Assembly (NCBI RefSeq): GCF_900167975.1
Contig: NZ_FUZU01000003.1
Location: 310,001 to 374,000, forward strand
Length of the DNA: 64,000 nucleotides
Reading direction: 5' to 3'
DNA from: Ohtaekwangia koreensis
GTDB taxonomy: Bacteria; Bacteroidota; Bacteroidia; Cytophagales; Cyclobacteriaceae
Shown here: positions 1 through 9,400 of the stretch, one piece after another
Position numbering within the stretch: the first letter of the stretch is position 1
How the letters are laid out: each line of letters opens with the position of its first letter
Program-made: the position numbers and the translations under genes
The notes under the pieces: model-generated
The model's database searches: none
Told to the model about the DNA's origin: nothing
Seen by the model: only the letters and a program-made list of their open reading frames with translations

Positions 1-233
1 CATGGGCTGCCCAAAGCCGGTTTGATTTGTTGGATGAAGTTATTCAGCCTTCTATTGAAACGGCCTATAACCAGGCTATACATGATCTTCGAAAACATAA
101 GGAACACCTTACAGGTGATCTCCGGTCAACCGCTATTCGCGTGGTCGAGCGTGTAGCCCAGGCATGTAGTGGAACGCACGAGATTGAAGCGTTTATTATA
201 GACCGGTTCAAGAAAGATCTGCAGCATCTGTAG
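1..233 (+). CDS. C-terminal fragment of an unrecognised protein
   Basis: The reading frame is open from the first bases of the window to the TAG at 231-233, so this is the 3' end of a gene that starts outside. The first in-frame TTG at 27 is unlikely to be the start because coding continues upstream of it. The roughly 77 visible residues are charged and look helical (frequent Lys, Arg, Glu, with regularly spaced hydrophobics); no signal peptide, membrane segment or motif I know is visible. It ends two bases before the next gene and therefore probably shares a transcript with it and with menE. I do not recognise the family. Confidence 0.6.
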   Translation, partial: WAAQSRFDLLDEVIQPSIETAYNQAIHDLRKHKEHLTGDLRSTAIRVVERVAQACSGTHEIEAFIIDRFKKDLQHL

Positions 234-235
234 TT

Positions 236-730
236 ATGGCGTGCAGAATAATGTTGTTCGTAGTGTTGCTGCAGCTTGTTCTCTGCGTCAACGTAAAGGC
301 ACAGGATAAAATGGAATCTTCCTCAACTATATATGTGTTCCGGCTCAAGCCGCATGAAGATCTGAAGAAATCCATCATGGCCTGGGCGAAACAACATCAT
401 ATAAAGGCGGGTATCATCGTCACATGTGTTGGCAGTCTCGAACAATATAGTCTTCGCTTTGCCAACCAGGAGAATGGCACATTGCATAAAGGACATTTTG
501 AAATTGTATCCTTAACAGGAACATTCACCCAAGATGCTGCACACCTCCACCTGGCGGTTTCAGACAGCACTGGCCAAACTATAGGCGGCCATCTACTCGA
601 TGACAACTTCATATATACTACCGTTGAAATAGCCGTTGCCGAATTGAATGACGTTGTATTCGAACGCGAGACCGATGCCACGTATGGTTATAAAGAGCTT
701 GCTATACGAAGAAGAAATAGAAAGCCATGA
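236..730 (+). CDS. PPC/DUF296-domain protein with signal peptide
   Basis: A 164-residue protein. Residues 1-23 form a hydrophobic stretch ending in VKAQD, a typical Bacteroidota signal peptide. Residues about 30-150 match the PPC (DUF296) fold: an opening FRLKPHEDL strand, the internal ITCVGSLEQ-like segment, a paired HLHLAVSD strand, the GGHLLD turn and a closing strand. PPC domains are best known as AT-hook partners in plants and as stand-alone bacterial proteins of unclear role; no AT-hook is present here. A start at the ATG at 310 would remove the signal peptide and give a cytosolic protein, so location is uncertain. Its TGA overlaps the ATG of menE by four bases (ATGA), indicating translational coupling. 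Family assignment is firm, function unknown. Confidence 0.85.
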   Translation: MACRIMLFVVLLQLVLCVNVKAQDKMESSSTIYVFRLKPHEDLKKSIMAWAKQHHIKAGIIVTCVGSLEQYSLRFANQENGTLHKGHFEIVSLTGTFTQDAAHLHLAVSDSTGQTIGGHLLDDNFIYTTVEIAVAELNDVVFERETDATYGYKELAIRRRNRKP

Positions 731-1827
731 GCTATCCGTTTCCATCCCTCTGGATTAATGGCCGGAATGTATACATACAGGATATTATAGCCGCGAGAGC
801 TTCCGCTGAAAATGACTTCGAGCAGAGTACATTCGACTTCATTAAAAACTGGCTTGGAGACAAAGACGTTTTCGAAATTCAAACAAGTGGTTCTACGGGA
901 ACTCCCAAGAAGTTAATTGTTACACGCGATCAAATGATAGCAAGTGCGCGGATGACCGAGCAGGCACTTTCATTAAAGGCCGGAGACACAGCGCTGGTAT
1001 GTCTGAATACCCAATATATAGCAGGTCGAATGATGCTGGTGCGTTGTTTCACTACAGGTATGCGTATGGTAGTGACCGATCCTTCCGCGAACCCGCTTGC
1101 GTATAGGCCATCCGATGTGTCAATTGATTTCACGGCCCTTGTGCCCTATCAGCTTTATACCATCTTGTCTTCTGAACAAGCCGGTGTGCTGAATACAATC
1201 CGTTGCGCCATTATTGGTGGAGCGCCTTTGAATACGGAAACAAGAGAGACACTTCAAGCCTATACGTGTCAGTTTTATGCCACTTATGGAATGACGGAAA
1301 CCATATCGCATATAGCATTGCAGGCATTGAATGGTGCTATAGCTTCCCCTGCATTTAAAGCGCTTCCTGGAGTAACGCTAGGGGTAGACGCCAGAGGATG
1401 CCTTACCATTGAAACACCTCACCTTGAAGAAAAGATCACTACAAATGATTTGGTCGACCTGCACGATGCTATGCATTTTATATGGCTTGGACGTTGGGAT
1501 AACGTTATCAACAGTGGTGGCGTTAAGATTATCCCTGAGCATCTTGAATCAAAAGTGAGCAATGTGCTATATAGATGTGGAATTTTAAGGCCATTTTTTA
1601 TAGGTTCAATCCCCGATTATAAATTAGGAGAAAAAATAGTGCTCGTTTTAGAAGATGACGGACCGTTGGATGAGAAAAATAAATCAAAAATCTTTGAAGA
1701 ATTTAAACAATCGTTTTCTGCTTACGAAAGTCCAAAGGAAATATTTACCATTACAAAATTCATTTATACTGATACCCATAAAATTAACCGTAGAAAAACG
1801 ATTGAAATGCTTACAAAACAAGTGTAA
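727..1827 (+). CDS. menE: o-succinylbenzoate--CoA ligase (MenE)
   Basis: A 366-residue acyl-CoA synthetase of the ANL superfamily. The P-loop-like TSGSTGTPKK lies near residue 56, the adenylate-binding YGMTET near residue 196, and the hinge region with GRWDNVINSGGVKI near residue 256. It is short compared with most ANL enzymes (about 500 residues), as is usual for MenE of Bacteroidota. MenE activates o-succinylbenzoate with ATP and CoA in menaquinone synthesis in the cytoplasm. Other men genes are not in the window but could lie upstream, since the preceding genes are packed without gaps. The last part (from about 1560) is more AT-rich than the rest. An orphan acyl-AMP ligase of another pathway is possible but the length and motif set favour MenE. 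Confidence 0.85.
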   Translation: MSYPFPSLWINGRNVYIQDIIAARASAENDFEQSTFDFIKNWLGDKDVFEIQTSGSTGTPKKLIVTRDQMIASARMTEQALSLKAGDTALVCLNTQYIAGRMMLVRCFTTGMRMVVTDPSANPLAYRPSDVSIDFTALVPYQLYTILSSEQAGVLNTIRCAIIGGAPLNTETRETLQAYTCQFYATYGMTETISHIALQALNGAIASPAFKALPGVTLGVDARGCLTIETPHLEEKITTNDLVDLHDAMHFIWLGRWDNVINSGGVKIIPEHLESKVSNVLYRCGILRPFFIGSIPDYKLGEKIVLVLEDDGPLDEKNKSKIFEEFKQSFSAYESPKEIFTITKFIYTDTHKINRRKTIEMLTKQV

Positions 1828-1896
1828 ACGTTACATCACATATTACTTCCCCCAATTAATCATCGACTTTGAATATTAACGCATTTTTTAACGTAT

Positions 1897-1915
1897 TACC
1901 CTTATTTATAGGGTA
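1897..1915. repeat. Short inverted repeat downstream of menE
   Basis: TACCCT and AGGGTA form a perfect 6-bp stem around a 7-base loop (TATTTAT). It lies 70 bases after the menE stop. There is no clear T-run behind it, so it is a weak terminator candidate or an operator; low confidence in function. Confidence 0.3.
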
Positions 1916-1976
1916 TTGATACAATCTTTTAATTTATTTTACGAATAAAGGTTACATCTGTATCAATTATTTTATT

Positions 1977-1984
1977 TAGCTTTG
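1977..1984 (+). promoter_or_regulatory. Putative -7 promoter element TAGCTTTG
   Basis: The octamer TAGCTTTG fits the Bacteroidota -7 consensus TAnnTTTG and lies 94 bases before the ATG of the receiver-domain gene, the first gene of polysaccharide locus 1. No TTG is present at the expected 17-23 base distance upstream, so only half of the promoter signature is seen. Confidence 0.35.
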
Positions 1985-2078
1985 GTATGTCTAATAGTTG
2001 TCTTTAAAGGTCCCGCCTACTACAATCAGATCTTTAGAGCAGCACATCTTTTTTTATTGGTTTAAAAATTTATATACC

Positions 2079-2468
2079 ATGAAACGGGTATTGGTTATTG
2101 AGGACGATGTTCCTTTATGCTGGCTTTTAGAAAAAATACTTCAAAAGAAACATGAAGTAGTTATCATGAACAATGGTATGGAAGCATGGTCATGGCTCTC
2201 CGATGGAAACTTGCCAGACCTCATCATTTCTGATTTGAAGATGCCTTCATTGGATGGCATTGAACTATTGGAAAATTTAAGTACGAGTGGTTTATTCAAA
2301 AATATACCGGTCATTATCCTTTCGGGATATGAAGATGCAAGCAAGCGCAAGCAGTGTCTTGATTTAGGGGCCTTTACTTATTTAGTGAAGCCTTTTGAGC
2401 CTCAGTCTTTTTTGGCTGAAGTGGATCGTGCGTTATTATTTCAGAGACAAAATGTAACAGTTAATTAA
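2079..2468 (+). CDS. Single-domain response regulator (receiver only)
   Basis: With the ATG at 2079 the product is 129 residues, one complete CheY-like receiver and nothing else. The upstream in-frame extension to 1998 was rejected because the family begins with a hydrophobic strand and acidic pocket exactly as in KRVLVIEDD. Conserved residues are present: acidic D9/D10, phospho-acceptor D52 in IISDLKMP, S82 in ILSGYE, and K104 in VKPF. There is no output domain, so it should act through a protein partner. It sits three bases before a sugar transferase that itself carries a degenerate receiver-like N-terminus, which suggests the pair regulates polysaccharide initiation (inference). No histidine kinase is in the window. 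Confidence 0.9.
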   Translation: MKRVLVIEDDVPLCWLLEKILQKKHEVVIMNNGMEAWSWLSDGNLPDLIISDLKMPSLDGIELLENLSTSGLFKNIPVIILSGYEDASKRKQCLDLGAFTYLVKPFEPQSFLAEVDRALLFQRQNVTVN

Positions 2469-2470
2469 CC

Positions 2471-3595
2471 ATGGATGTTGCCGTGAATTTAAATGTAAAT
2501 GAGTCCCCTATGTCTGTTGTGTTTGAAGTCCAAACCCATACACCATCATTTACACAGAACATTGTCAGGATTGGCTTCACTGATTCATCAGTGGAAAATG
2601 ACTATGCTCAGGAAAAAGTACATTTTATCAATGCTACATTAAGCAAGACTATAGCAGATCTCAAATCGGACACAGCCGGGTTTGATGCTATTCTGATCAA
2701 TCCTGCGAGTGTAACCTCTGAAGTAGATCAATTGAAAGTACTTGCCTCACAAAAAGCTATACCCTATATATTTTATACTCCTAAATTTGATCAGGCTGCT
2801 AAAGACCTCGCATTGCGATCTGGCGTAGATGAGTATCACTATGGTGCTATCACTACCGCATTCTTCAAACGTGTCGAGTTTATCAAGAAGCTTAAACTAT
2901 ATAAAATACAACGTGGTAATAAGCCATACGCTATGGTTCGCGCACATGAAGAAGTGCCAACTATAAAACTATGGACGTTGAAGAGAGCTTTTGATATTGT
3001 CGTTTCATTAACAGCTCTTCTTTGCCTCTCTCCTCTCCTGCTGGTAATCGCAGTGATGATCAAGTTGGAGTCAAAAGGATCTATATTCTATATTTCGAAA
3101 CGTGCAGGTGCCGGCTATAAGATCTTTGATTTCTATAAATTCAGATCTATGCGCTCCGGAGCCGATAAGGATCTTCAGAAACTTCAACACCTTAACCAGT
3201 ATGCTGAGAATGCTGATAACGCTACTGATAACGTATTCTTCAAATTAAAGAATGATCCACGGGTAACGCGTGTTGGACATTTTATACGCAACACCAGTCT
3301 TGACGAAATACCTCAGCTGTTCAACGTGCTGAAAGGCGATATGTCTTTGGTAGGCAATAGACCGTTACCACTCTATGAAGCTGAGAAGCTGACAAAAGAC
3401 CAAATCGCATGGCGCTTTCTTGCTCCAGCCGGTATAACTGGTCTGTGGCAAGTAACCAAACGTGGCAAACAGGAAATGTCTCCTGAGGAACGTATAGCTC
3501 TTGATATGGAGTATGCCATGAAGAACTCTTTCTGGCTGGATATGAAAATATTGTTCAGCACCATTCCTGCATTGCTACAGAAAGAACAAGTTTAG
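2471..3595 (+). CDS. Pseudo-receiver / undecaprenyl-phosphate sugar phosphotransferase fusion
   Basis: A 374-residue fusion. Residues about 30-135 have the strand/helix rhythm of a receiver domain, but the phospho-acceptor position reads N (FDAILINP) and the conserved lysine is missing, so phosphorylation there is unlikely. Residues 172-196 are a membrane segment. Residues 200-374 are a bacterial sugar transferase (WcaJ/WbaP C-terminal type): KFRSM, the [20 protein letters not shown] motif, and the GITGLWQV segment. Such enzymes transfer a sugar phosphate from a nucleotide sugar to undecaprenyl phosphate at the inner membrane and start exopolysaccharide repeat-unit synthesis. It follows the receiver gene by two bases and precedes two glycosyltransferases. 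Sugar specificity cannot be read from sequence. Confidence 0.9.
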   Translation: MDVAVNLNVNESPMSVVFEVQTHTPSFTQNIVRIGFTDSSVENDYAQEKVHFINATLSKTIADLKSDTAGFDAILINPASVTSEVDQLKVLASQKAIPYIFYTPKFDQAAKDLALRSGVDEYHYGAITTAFFKRVEFIKKLKLYKIQRGNKPYAMVRAHEEVPTIKLWTLKRAFDIVVSLTALLCLSPLLLVIAVMIKLESKGSIFYISKRAGAGYKIFDFYKFRSMRSGADKDLQKLQHLNQYAENADNATDNVFFKLKNDPRVTRVGHFIRNTSLDEIPQLFNVLKGDMSLVGNRPLPLYEAEKLTKDQIAWRFLAPAGITGLWQVTKRGKQEMSPEERIALDMEYAMKNSFWLDMKILFSTIPALLQKEQV

Positions 3596-3632
3596 TTAAT
3601 CTTTATCCCTCATTATAACAGCGCGTTGATAC

Positions 3633-4808
3633 ATGTTCATCCTTGAACTCATTATTCTATTGTACTTTGTTTATGTAGTAGTATATACTGCTTTCTTCGC
3701 ATTTGCCGGAGTGTTCTACAAAGCATTGCCGCTACTACCCCCACAACGGAATCTGAAATTTTGTGTATTAATTCCCTCCTATAAAGAAGATGCTGTCATT
3801 GTAGATGTAGCACAAAAAGCATTGAATCAGAATTATGCACATGACCACTATGACGTAGTGATCATTGCAGATTCTCTTCAGCCATCTACTATTGCTTTCT
3901 TACAGACGCTTCCTATTAAAGTTATAGAAGTGCAATTCGAGAGTAGCACCAAAGTGAAGTCATTAAACATGGCGCTTGGTCAATTGCCTACCGATAAATA
4001 TGACTATGCAGTTATACTCGATGCCGATAATATTATGGAACCTGACTTCCTGCAACGGCAAAATGCATTGCTCGCAGGATATGGATTCAAAGCTGTTCAG
4101 GGTCAAAGAAAGCCAAAGAATCAAAATACAAATCTTGCTTTCCTCGATGGTGTAAGCGAAGCCATCAACAATCACGTATACCGTCAGGGCCACACTGCTG
4201 CCGGACTATCTTCATCCATCAGTGGTTCTGGAGTTGTATTTGATTTCGCTTTATTGAAAGAGAAGTTAAGCAAGATGACATCCATCGGAGGTTTCGATCG
4301 CGAACTCGAACTCCAGTTGCTACAGGAAGGCATTAAAGTATATTACTACAAAGATGCCGTTGTCTATGATGAAAAGATATCACAGGCAAGTGCTTTTCAA
4401 AATCAGCGCAAGCGCTGGATTTCCAGTCAGTATTTTTATTTGCGCAAGTATTTTAAGTCGGGCATGCTTGCATTCTTCAAAGGCAACTTTACATTCTTTA
4501 ATAGTGCCATTCTCAGAAACATACAATTACCACGACTCATTAACCTGGGACTGCTTACGGTGCTCACAGCTTTAGCCGTGTTGGCACATAATTATCTGGC
4601 ATGGGGTGCAACACCGTGGGTAGTATTGTTCACGGTAAATACAATCGCTGTATTGATATCTATACCCGGTGAATTCTATTCAAAGAAAATGCTGAAGGCA
4701 CTTCTTGATCTTCCGGGTATATTTGTTCGTATGTTCTTATTGCTGTTCAAGTTAAAAAATGCCAATAAGAAATTCATTCATACTCCACACGGAGCAACTT
4801 CTGAGTAA
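3633..4808 (+). CDS. Membrane-bound family 2 glycosyltransferase
   Basis: A 391-residue GT2 enzyme. Residues 1-28 form an N-terminal membrane helix; residues about 45-265 the GT-A domain with the DADN (DxD) metal site; QNQRKRW resembles the QxxRW motif of processive, cellulose/hyaluronan-type synthases; two or three membrane helices follow between about 305 and 370. It adds sugars at the cytoplasmic face of the inner membrane to the lipid-linked intermediate, or makes a polymer by itself as processive relatives do. It lies 37 bases after the initiating sugar transferase and five bases before the next GT, consistent with one operon. Acceptor and donor are unknown. Confidence 0.88.
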   Translation: MFILELIILLYFVYVVVYTAFFAFAGVFYKALPLLPPQRNLKFCVLIPSYKEDAVIVDVAQKALNQNYAHDHYDVVIIADSLQPSTIAFLQTLPIKVIEVQFESSTKVKSLNMALGQLPTDKYDYAVILDADNIMEPDFLQRQNALLAGYGFKAVQGQRKPKNQNTNLAFLDGVSEAINNHVYRQGHTAAGLSSSISGSGVVFDFALLKEKLSKMTSIGGFDRELELQLLQEGIKVYYYKDAVVYDEKISQASAFQNQRKRWISSQYFYLRKYFKSGMLAFFKGNFTFFNSAILRNIQLPRLINLGLLTVLTALAVLAHNYLAWGATPWVVLFTVNTIAVLISIPGEFYSKKMLKALLDLPGIFVRMFLLLFKLKNANKKFIHTPHGATSE

Positions 4809-4813
4809 TTTTT

Positions 4814-5701
4814 ATGAAGGCGACTTCCTACCCTCTTGTTTCTGTTGTCACTATAAATTTCAATCAAACTTCAGTAACACGCGATCTGCTTGTATCGCTT
4901 CGTAACATTACCTATCCGGCTATAGAAGTTATTGTGGTGGATAATGGTTCGCGTGATACATCCGTACAATCACTCAAAGAAGAGTTTCCTGAAATCAACT
5001 TGATTGTAACCGGTAAGAATCTCGGCTTTGCTGGCGGCAACAACGTTGGTTTAAAAGAAGCCAAGGGTGAATATCTATTACTGGTAAACAATGATGTTGA
5101 AGTAACGCCTGGCTTTCTGGAACCGCTCGTTGAAACATTACAGCAACAACCACAGGCCGGTGTAGCTTCGCCAAGAATAGTATATTACAACCGTCAAGAG
5201 CTTATTCAATATGCGGGTGCAATAAAAATCAATCCTTATACCGGAAGAGGCAAAAAGCTCGGATACCTGGAGACCGATACAAATCAATATAATACTATAC
5301 AAGAAACTGAACTAGGACATGGTGCCTGCCTGCTCACTTCAAAAGATGTATTGCAGAAAGTAGGACTTCTTCCGGAAGTATATTTCCTATACTATGAAGA
5401 ACACGACTGGACAGAACAGGTAAAACGTGCTGGCTATAAAGTATTCTATGTCGGAACGTCTAAAGTATATCACAAAGAATCTATATCTGTCGGTAAAAAC
5501 AATCCACTCAAAACGTATTACCTAACCAGGAACAGAATCCTATATTTAAAAAGGAACACAAAGGGTGTCACTCAGCTTTCATCGATGCTGTTCTTTTTTA
5601 TACTTTCCGTGCCGAAAGACATTGTGAAGTTTCTGTTGCGTATGGACTTTCCCAATCTAAAAAGCTATATTCAGGGGATTTCCTGGCATTTGAACCATTG
5701 A
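4814..5701 (+). CDS. Family 2 glycosyltransferase (rhamnosyltransferase-like)
   Basis: A 295-residue GT2 protein without an N-terminal membrane helix. It opens with the VSVVTINFN strand, has the VVDNGSRD nucleotide-binding motif, LVNNDVEV as the DxD-equivalent site, and the C-terminal EEHDWTEQVKRAGY segment typical of the WcaA/rhamnosyltransferase branch. The YYLTRNRILYLKR stretch near residue 235 is also characteristic. It probably acts at the inner face of the inner membrane on the lipid-linked oligosaccharide begun by the upstream sugar transferase. It lies five bases after the preceding gene and four before the acyltransferase. Which sugar it transfers cannot be told. Confidence 0.88.
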   Translation: MKATSYPLVSVVTINFNQTSVTRDLLVSLRNITYPAIEVIVVDNGSRDTSVQSLKEEFPEINLIVTGKNLGFAGGNNVGLKEAKGEYLLLVNNDVEVTPGFLEPLVETLQQQPQAGVASPRIVYYNRQELIQYAGAIKINPYTGRGKKLGYLETDTNQYNTIQETELGHGACLLTSKDVLQKVGLLPEVYFLYYEEHDWTEQVKRAGYKVFYVGTSKVYHKESISVGKNNPLKTYYLTRNRILYLKRNTKGVTQLSSMLFFFILSVPKDIVKFLLRMDFPNLKSYIQGISWHLNH

Positions 5702-5705
5702 GGTT

Positions 5706-6341
5706 ATGATGAACGAGATCAAAAAAAAGTATCAAGAAATCAAAAAAGAGAATCCACGGTCTTCGGGCTTTGGCGTTTTAATATTGACCATTGGCAGGAT
5801 GGCGTCTATATTTTTACGACTTCTTTCGGCTAAGATATACTTACGGAATTGTGTGAAGGTTGGCAAATATGTAACCGTACTTGGAAAGCCGCTGATCAAC
5901 GCAAATGGTACCATCATCATTGAGGACAGAGTAGCAATCTGGTCTGTATTCGAGCGCACTAAACTTCTTGTGAAGGGAACAGGAACGCTTCGGATTGGTG
6001 AAGGGAGTCGTATAAACGGTACACATATAGCCGTTTCAGGAAACGTGGTGATTGGTAAATTTGTAAGAATCGCGCCCTATACTTTAATATTGGACAGTGA
6101 TTTTCATGATCTTCAGGATCACACAGCAGAAGGCAAGAAGGGAAATATAGTAATAGAAGATCATGTGTGGGTTGCTTCACGCGCCACTATTTTGAAAGGA
6201 GTAACCATTGGAGAAGGGTCTGTTATTGCTGCCGGTGCAGTGGTAACAAAAGATGTTCCCCCATATTGTGTTGCTGCTGGTGTACCCGCTAAAGTAATCA
6301 AAAGACTAAAACCGCAACTTGTGGAACAAATTGCGGTATAA
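5706..6341 (+). CDS. Left-handed beta-helix (hexapeptide) acyltransferase
   Basis: A 211-residue protein whose C-terminal two thirds show hexapeptide-repeat periodicity ([LIV]-G-x4), for example IGKFVRIAP, IEDHVWVASRATILKGVTIGEGSVIAAGAVVTKD read as successive turns, ending in the VPAKVIKR loop seen in WcaF/Maa-type acetyltransferases. These enzymes act as trimers and move an acetyl or other acyl group from CoA to a sugar hydroxyl. Being last in locus 1 before the giant secreted protein, it probably decorates the polysaccharide. Two adjacent ATGs (5706 and 5709) are possible starts; the difference is one residue. The N-terminal 40 residues are strongly basic. Confidence 0.88.
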   Translation: MMNEIKKKYQEIKKENPRSSGFGVLILTIGRMASIFLRLLSAKIYLRNCVKVGKYVTVLGKPLINANGTIIIEDRVAIWSVFERTKLLVKGTGTLRIGEGSRINGTHIAVSGNVVIGKFVRIAPYTLILDSDFHDLQDHTAEGKKGNIVIEDHVWVASRATILKGVTIGEGSVIAAGAVVTKDVPPYCVAAGVPAKVIKRLKPQLVEQIAV

Positions 6342-6416
6342 TTGAATAATCTGACGTTATTGTTGATTAACTAGTATATTATCAATTAGTTACTATCCTT
6401 AAAAACCCCTTCCTGT

Positions 6417-9400
6417 ATGAAGAGAATACCTGTTCCTTCAGAGTCGTTTTTTTTTACTAAAGCGCTCTTCCTCTTTCTCTTTATAACAACATTAAATTTC
6501 CGTGCCAACGCTCAATGCGGATGTACATTTACGATACCTGCTGGTTCGGGAAGTACAACCTTTAATGGTACAGCCCAAGGTGTAAAACCGGGTGATGTAA
6601 TTTGTATTCAGGCTGGTGCGCGCGAGCGTATCATTTTTCAAAATATAGTAGGCTCGGCTACCAATTATGTTACTATAAAAAACTGTGGTGGTCAGGCGCT
6701 TATTGGTGGCCCCAATGCTGGCAATGGTATACTCATAAACAGTTCCAGATATTTCCGCATAACCGGAACAGGCGATGCAGGTGTTGAGTATGGTATCAAG
6801 ATCATTGAAACAAAAAGTGGTACCCAGGGTATCGTAGCAACGTCCCTGAGTTCGGATATAGAGATTGATCACATAGAGATCACTAAAACCGGTTTTGCAG
6901 GGATCATGGCGAAGACCGATCCAAGCAGTAACTGTGCTGACAAAGCTCCAGAGCGCCCTAACTTTACCATGCGGAACATTCACCTTCACCATAACTATAT
7001 TCATGATATAGGGGGCGAGGGCTTTTATATCGGTAATAGCTTTTATACCGGAACAACTATCTATTGCGGCAGCACACAATATCCACACGAAGTACGCGGT
7101 GTAAGAATCCACGATAACTTGGTGATGAACTCAGGATGGGAATCCATTCAGGTAGGAGCCGCGGTGGCGGATGTTGAAATCTATAATAACAAAGTATATA
7201 ATTACGGATCTGCGAACAACCCGTCTCAGAACGGTGGTATACAGATGGGTATAGGCACCACCGGTAAACTATATAATAATTTTATAAAGGGTGGATTCGG
7301 TCCTTGTCTTGTTATTCAGGGAATTGGTTTGAACTATGTATTCAACAATGTTATTGTGAACCCTGGAGCTGAAGCCATCAACATCAATACACGCCCTACT
7401 CCCCTCGCCTCTGATATTGTTCCTATCGGATACCTCGGAGGAGTATATGTTATCAATAACACCATTGTAAACGCTACTACTGCTGCTATCAAGGAGAATA
7501 TAAATACCGCTCTTGGAAACGTGCTCTTCAATAACCTTATAGTGGCCTCCACTACCAACTGGAATCAGCTAAAGACCTATACGGATTGGACACAAGGTAA
7601 CAACGTAGTTATACCGGTATTGGCAAATGCAAAGTTCGTTAATCCTACCCTTGATGACTATAGAATTCAATCCGGCTCGCCTGCTATCAATGCGGGTCGT
7701 AACGTGGCACTGTGGGGAGTAACGTTTGACTTTGATAAACTTCTTCGTCCTACCGGAGCGAACTGGGATGCCGGTGCATTTGAATTATCAGGCAACCAAA
7801 AACCAGTGGTAAATGTAGGGTTGAATCAAACCTTAATCTTACCGATCAATACAACCACGATCATTGGTGCCGCGTCCGATGCAGATGGCTCTATAGCTTC
7901 ATATCAGTGGACCAAAACCAGTGGTCCTGCTGCGACCATGACGAATGCAACTTTACCGGTTCTTTTGCTTACTGATTTAGTGCAGGGTACATATGTATTC
8001 CGGCTCACCGCTACAGACAATGCAGGCGAAACAGGATATGCTGAAGTTACTATTACGGTTCAGGCAGCAGCCGTAAATCAGCCCCCTGTTGCCAATGCCG
8101 GTGGCGACAAAACAATAACACTTCCCGTAAGCACCACTACTATAAATGGATCAGCAAGTGATAACGATGGTACTGTTACAACGTATGCCTGGACACAAGT
8201 GAGTGGCACCACAGCAACGCTTGTAAACGCAGGCACAGCGACATTGACAGTGAACGGTATGACAACAGCCGGGACATACGTTTTCAGATTGACGGCTACC
8301 GATGATGATGGCGCTACAGATACTGATGATGTTTCGGTTGTAGTGCAGCCCGCAGCTGTTAACAAGCCTCCTGTTGTAAATGCAGGAACGGACAAGAATC
8401 TTACCTTACCAACCAATGCTGTTAACCTGGTGGCAACAGCAAGTGATCCGGATGGATCTATAGCAACCTACACATGGACAAAGGTAAGCGGACCTGCTGC
8501 TACAACAACCGGTATAAATACGGCTACACTTTCATTGAGTAATCTTGTTGTTGGCTCTTATGTATTTCGATTAACGGTTACTGATAACGCAAGTGCCACT
8601 GCCTTCGATGAAGTTAGTGTAGTTGTAAATGCGGCCAATACCGCTCCCGTTGTAAATGCCGGTACCGATAAAACCATCAAGCTTCCAACCAATACGGTAA
8701 CACTCCCTGGTTCAGCTTCGGACGATGGTACAATTACAAGCTATCTATGGACAAAAGTTAGTGGACCTGCTGCTATACTTACCAACCAGACCACTACAAC
8801 ACTTACCGTTACCAACATGCTGCAGGGCACCTATACTTTCCGCCTTACGGCGACCGATAACAACAGTGCCAGCGCCAGCGATGAAGTGGTTGTTATTGTT
8901 CAGGCAGCCAATGTAGCGCCCGTTGCAAATGCGGGCACCGATAAAACACTCACACTTCCTGTTAACAGCACAACACTTACGGGTTCTGGAACTGATTCTG
9001 ACGGATCAATAGCAACCTATTTCTGGGAGAAGTTAAGCGGCCCTGCTGCTACATTGGGAGCAACCAATCAAACGACATTAGATCTTACAAACCTGGTAGA
9101 GGGTTCTTATAGTTTCAGACTTCGTGTTACAGACAACGAGGGGGCTACCGGAACAGATGTTGTCGCTGTGGTTGTCTTGCCTCTCACTGTCAATCAACCG
9201 CCTATTGTAAGTGCAGGAAATGATGTTACACTTACATTACCCGTAAATTCTACAACGCTTACAGGTACTGCTTCCGATAATGATGGTAGCATTACAGCAT
9301 ACCTCTGGGAAAAAGTGAGCGGCCCTACAGCAACGCTTAGCGGCACCTCTACCGCCACGCTTTCCGCTTCCAGTTTACTGGAAGGAGTATATATATTCAG

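Noticed and set aside
1998-2078. N-terminal extension of the receiver protein
   Set aside because: The extension lies in AT-rich leader DNA, and the receiver fold begins exactly at the ATG at 2079.
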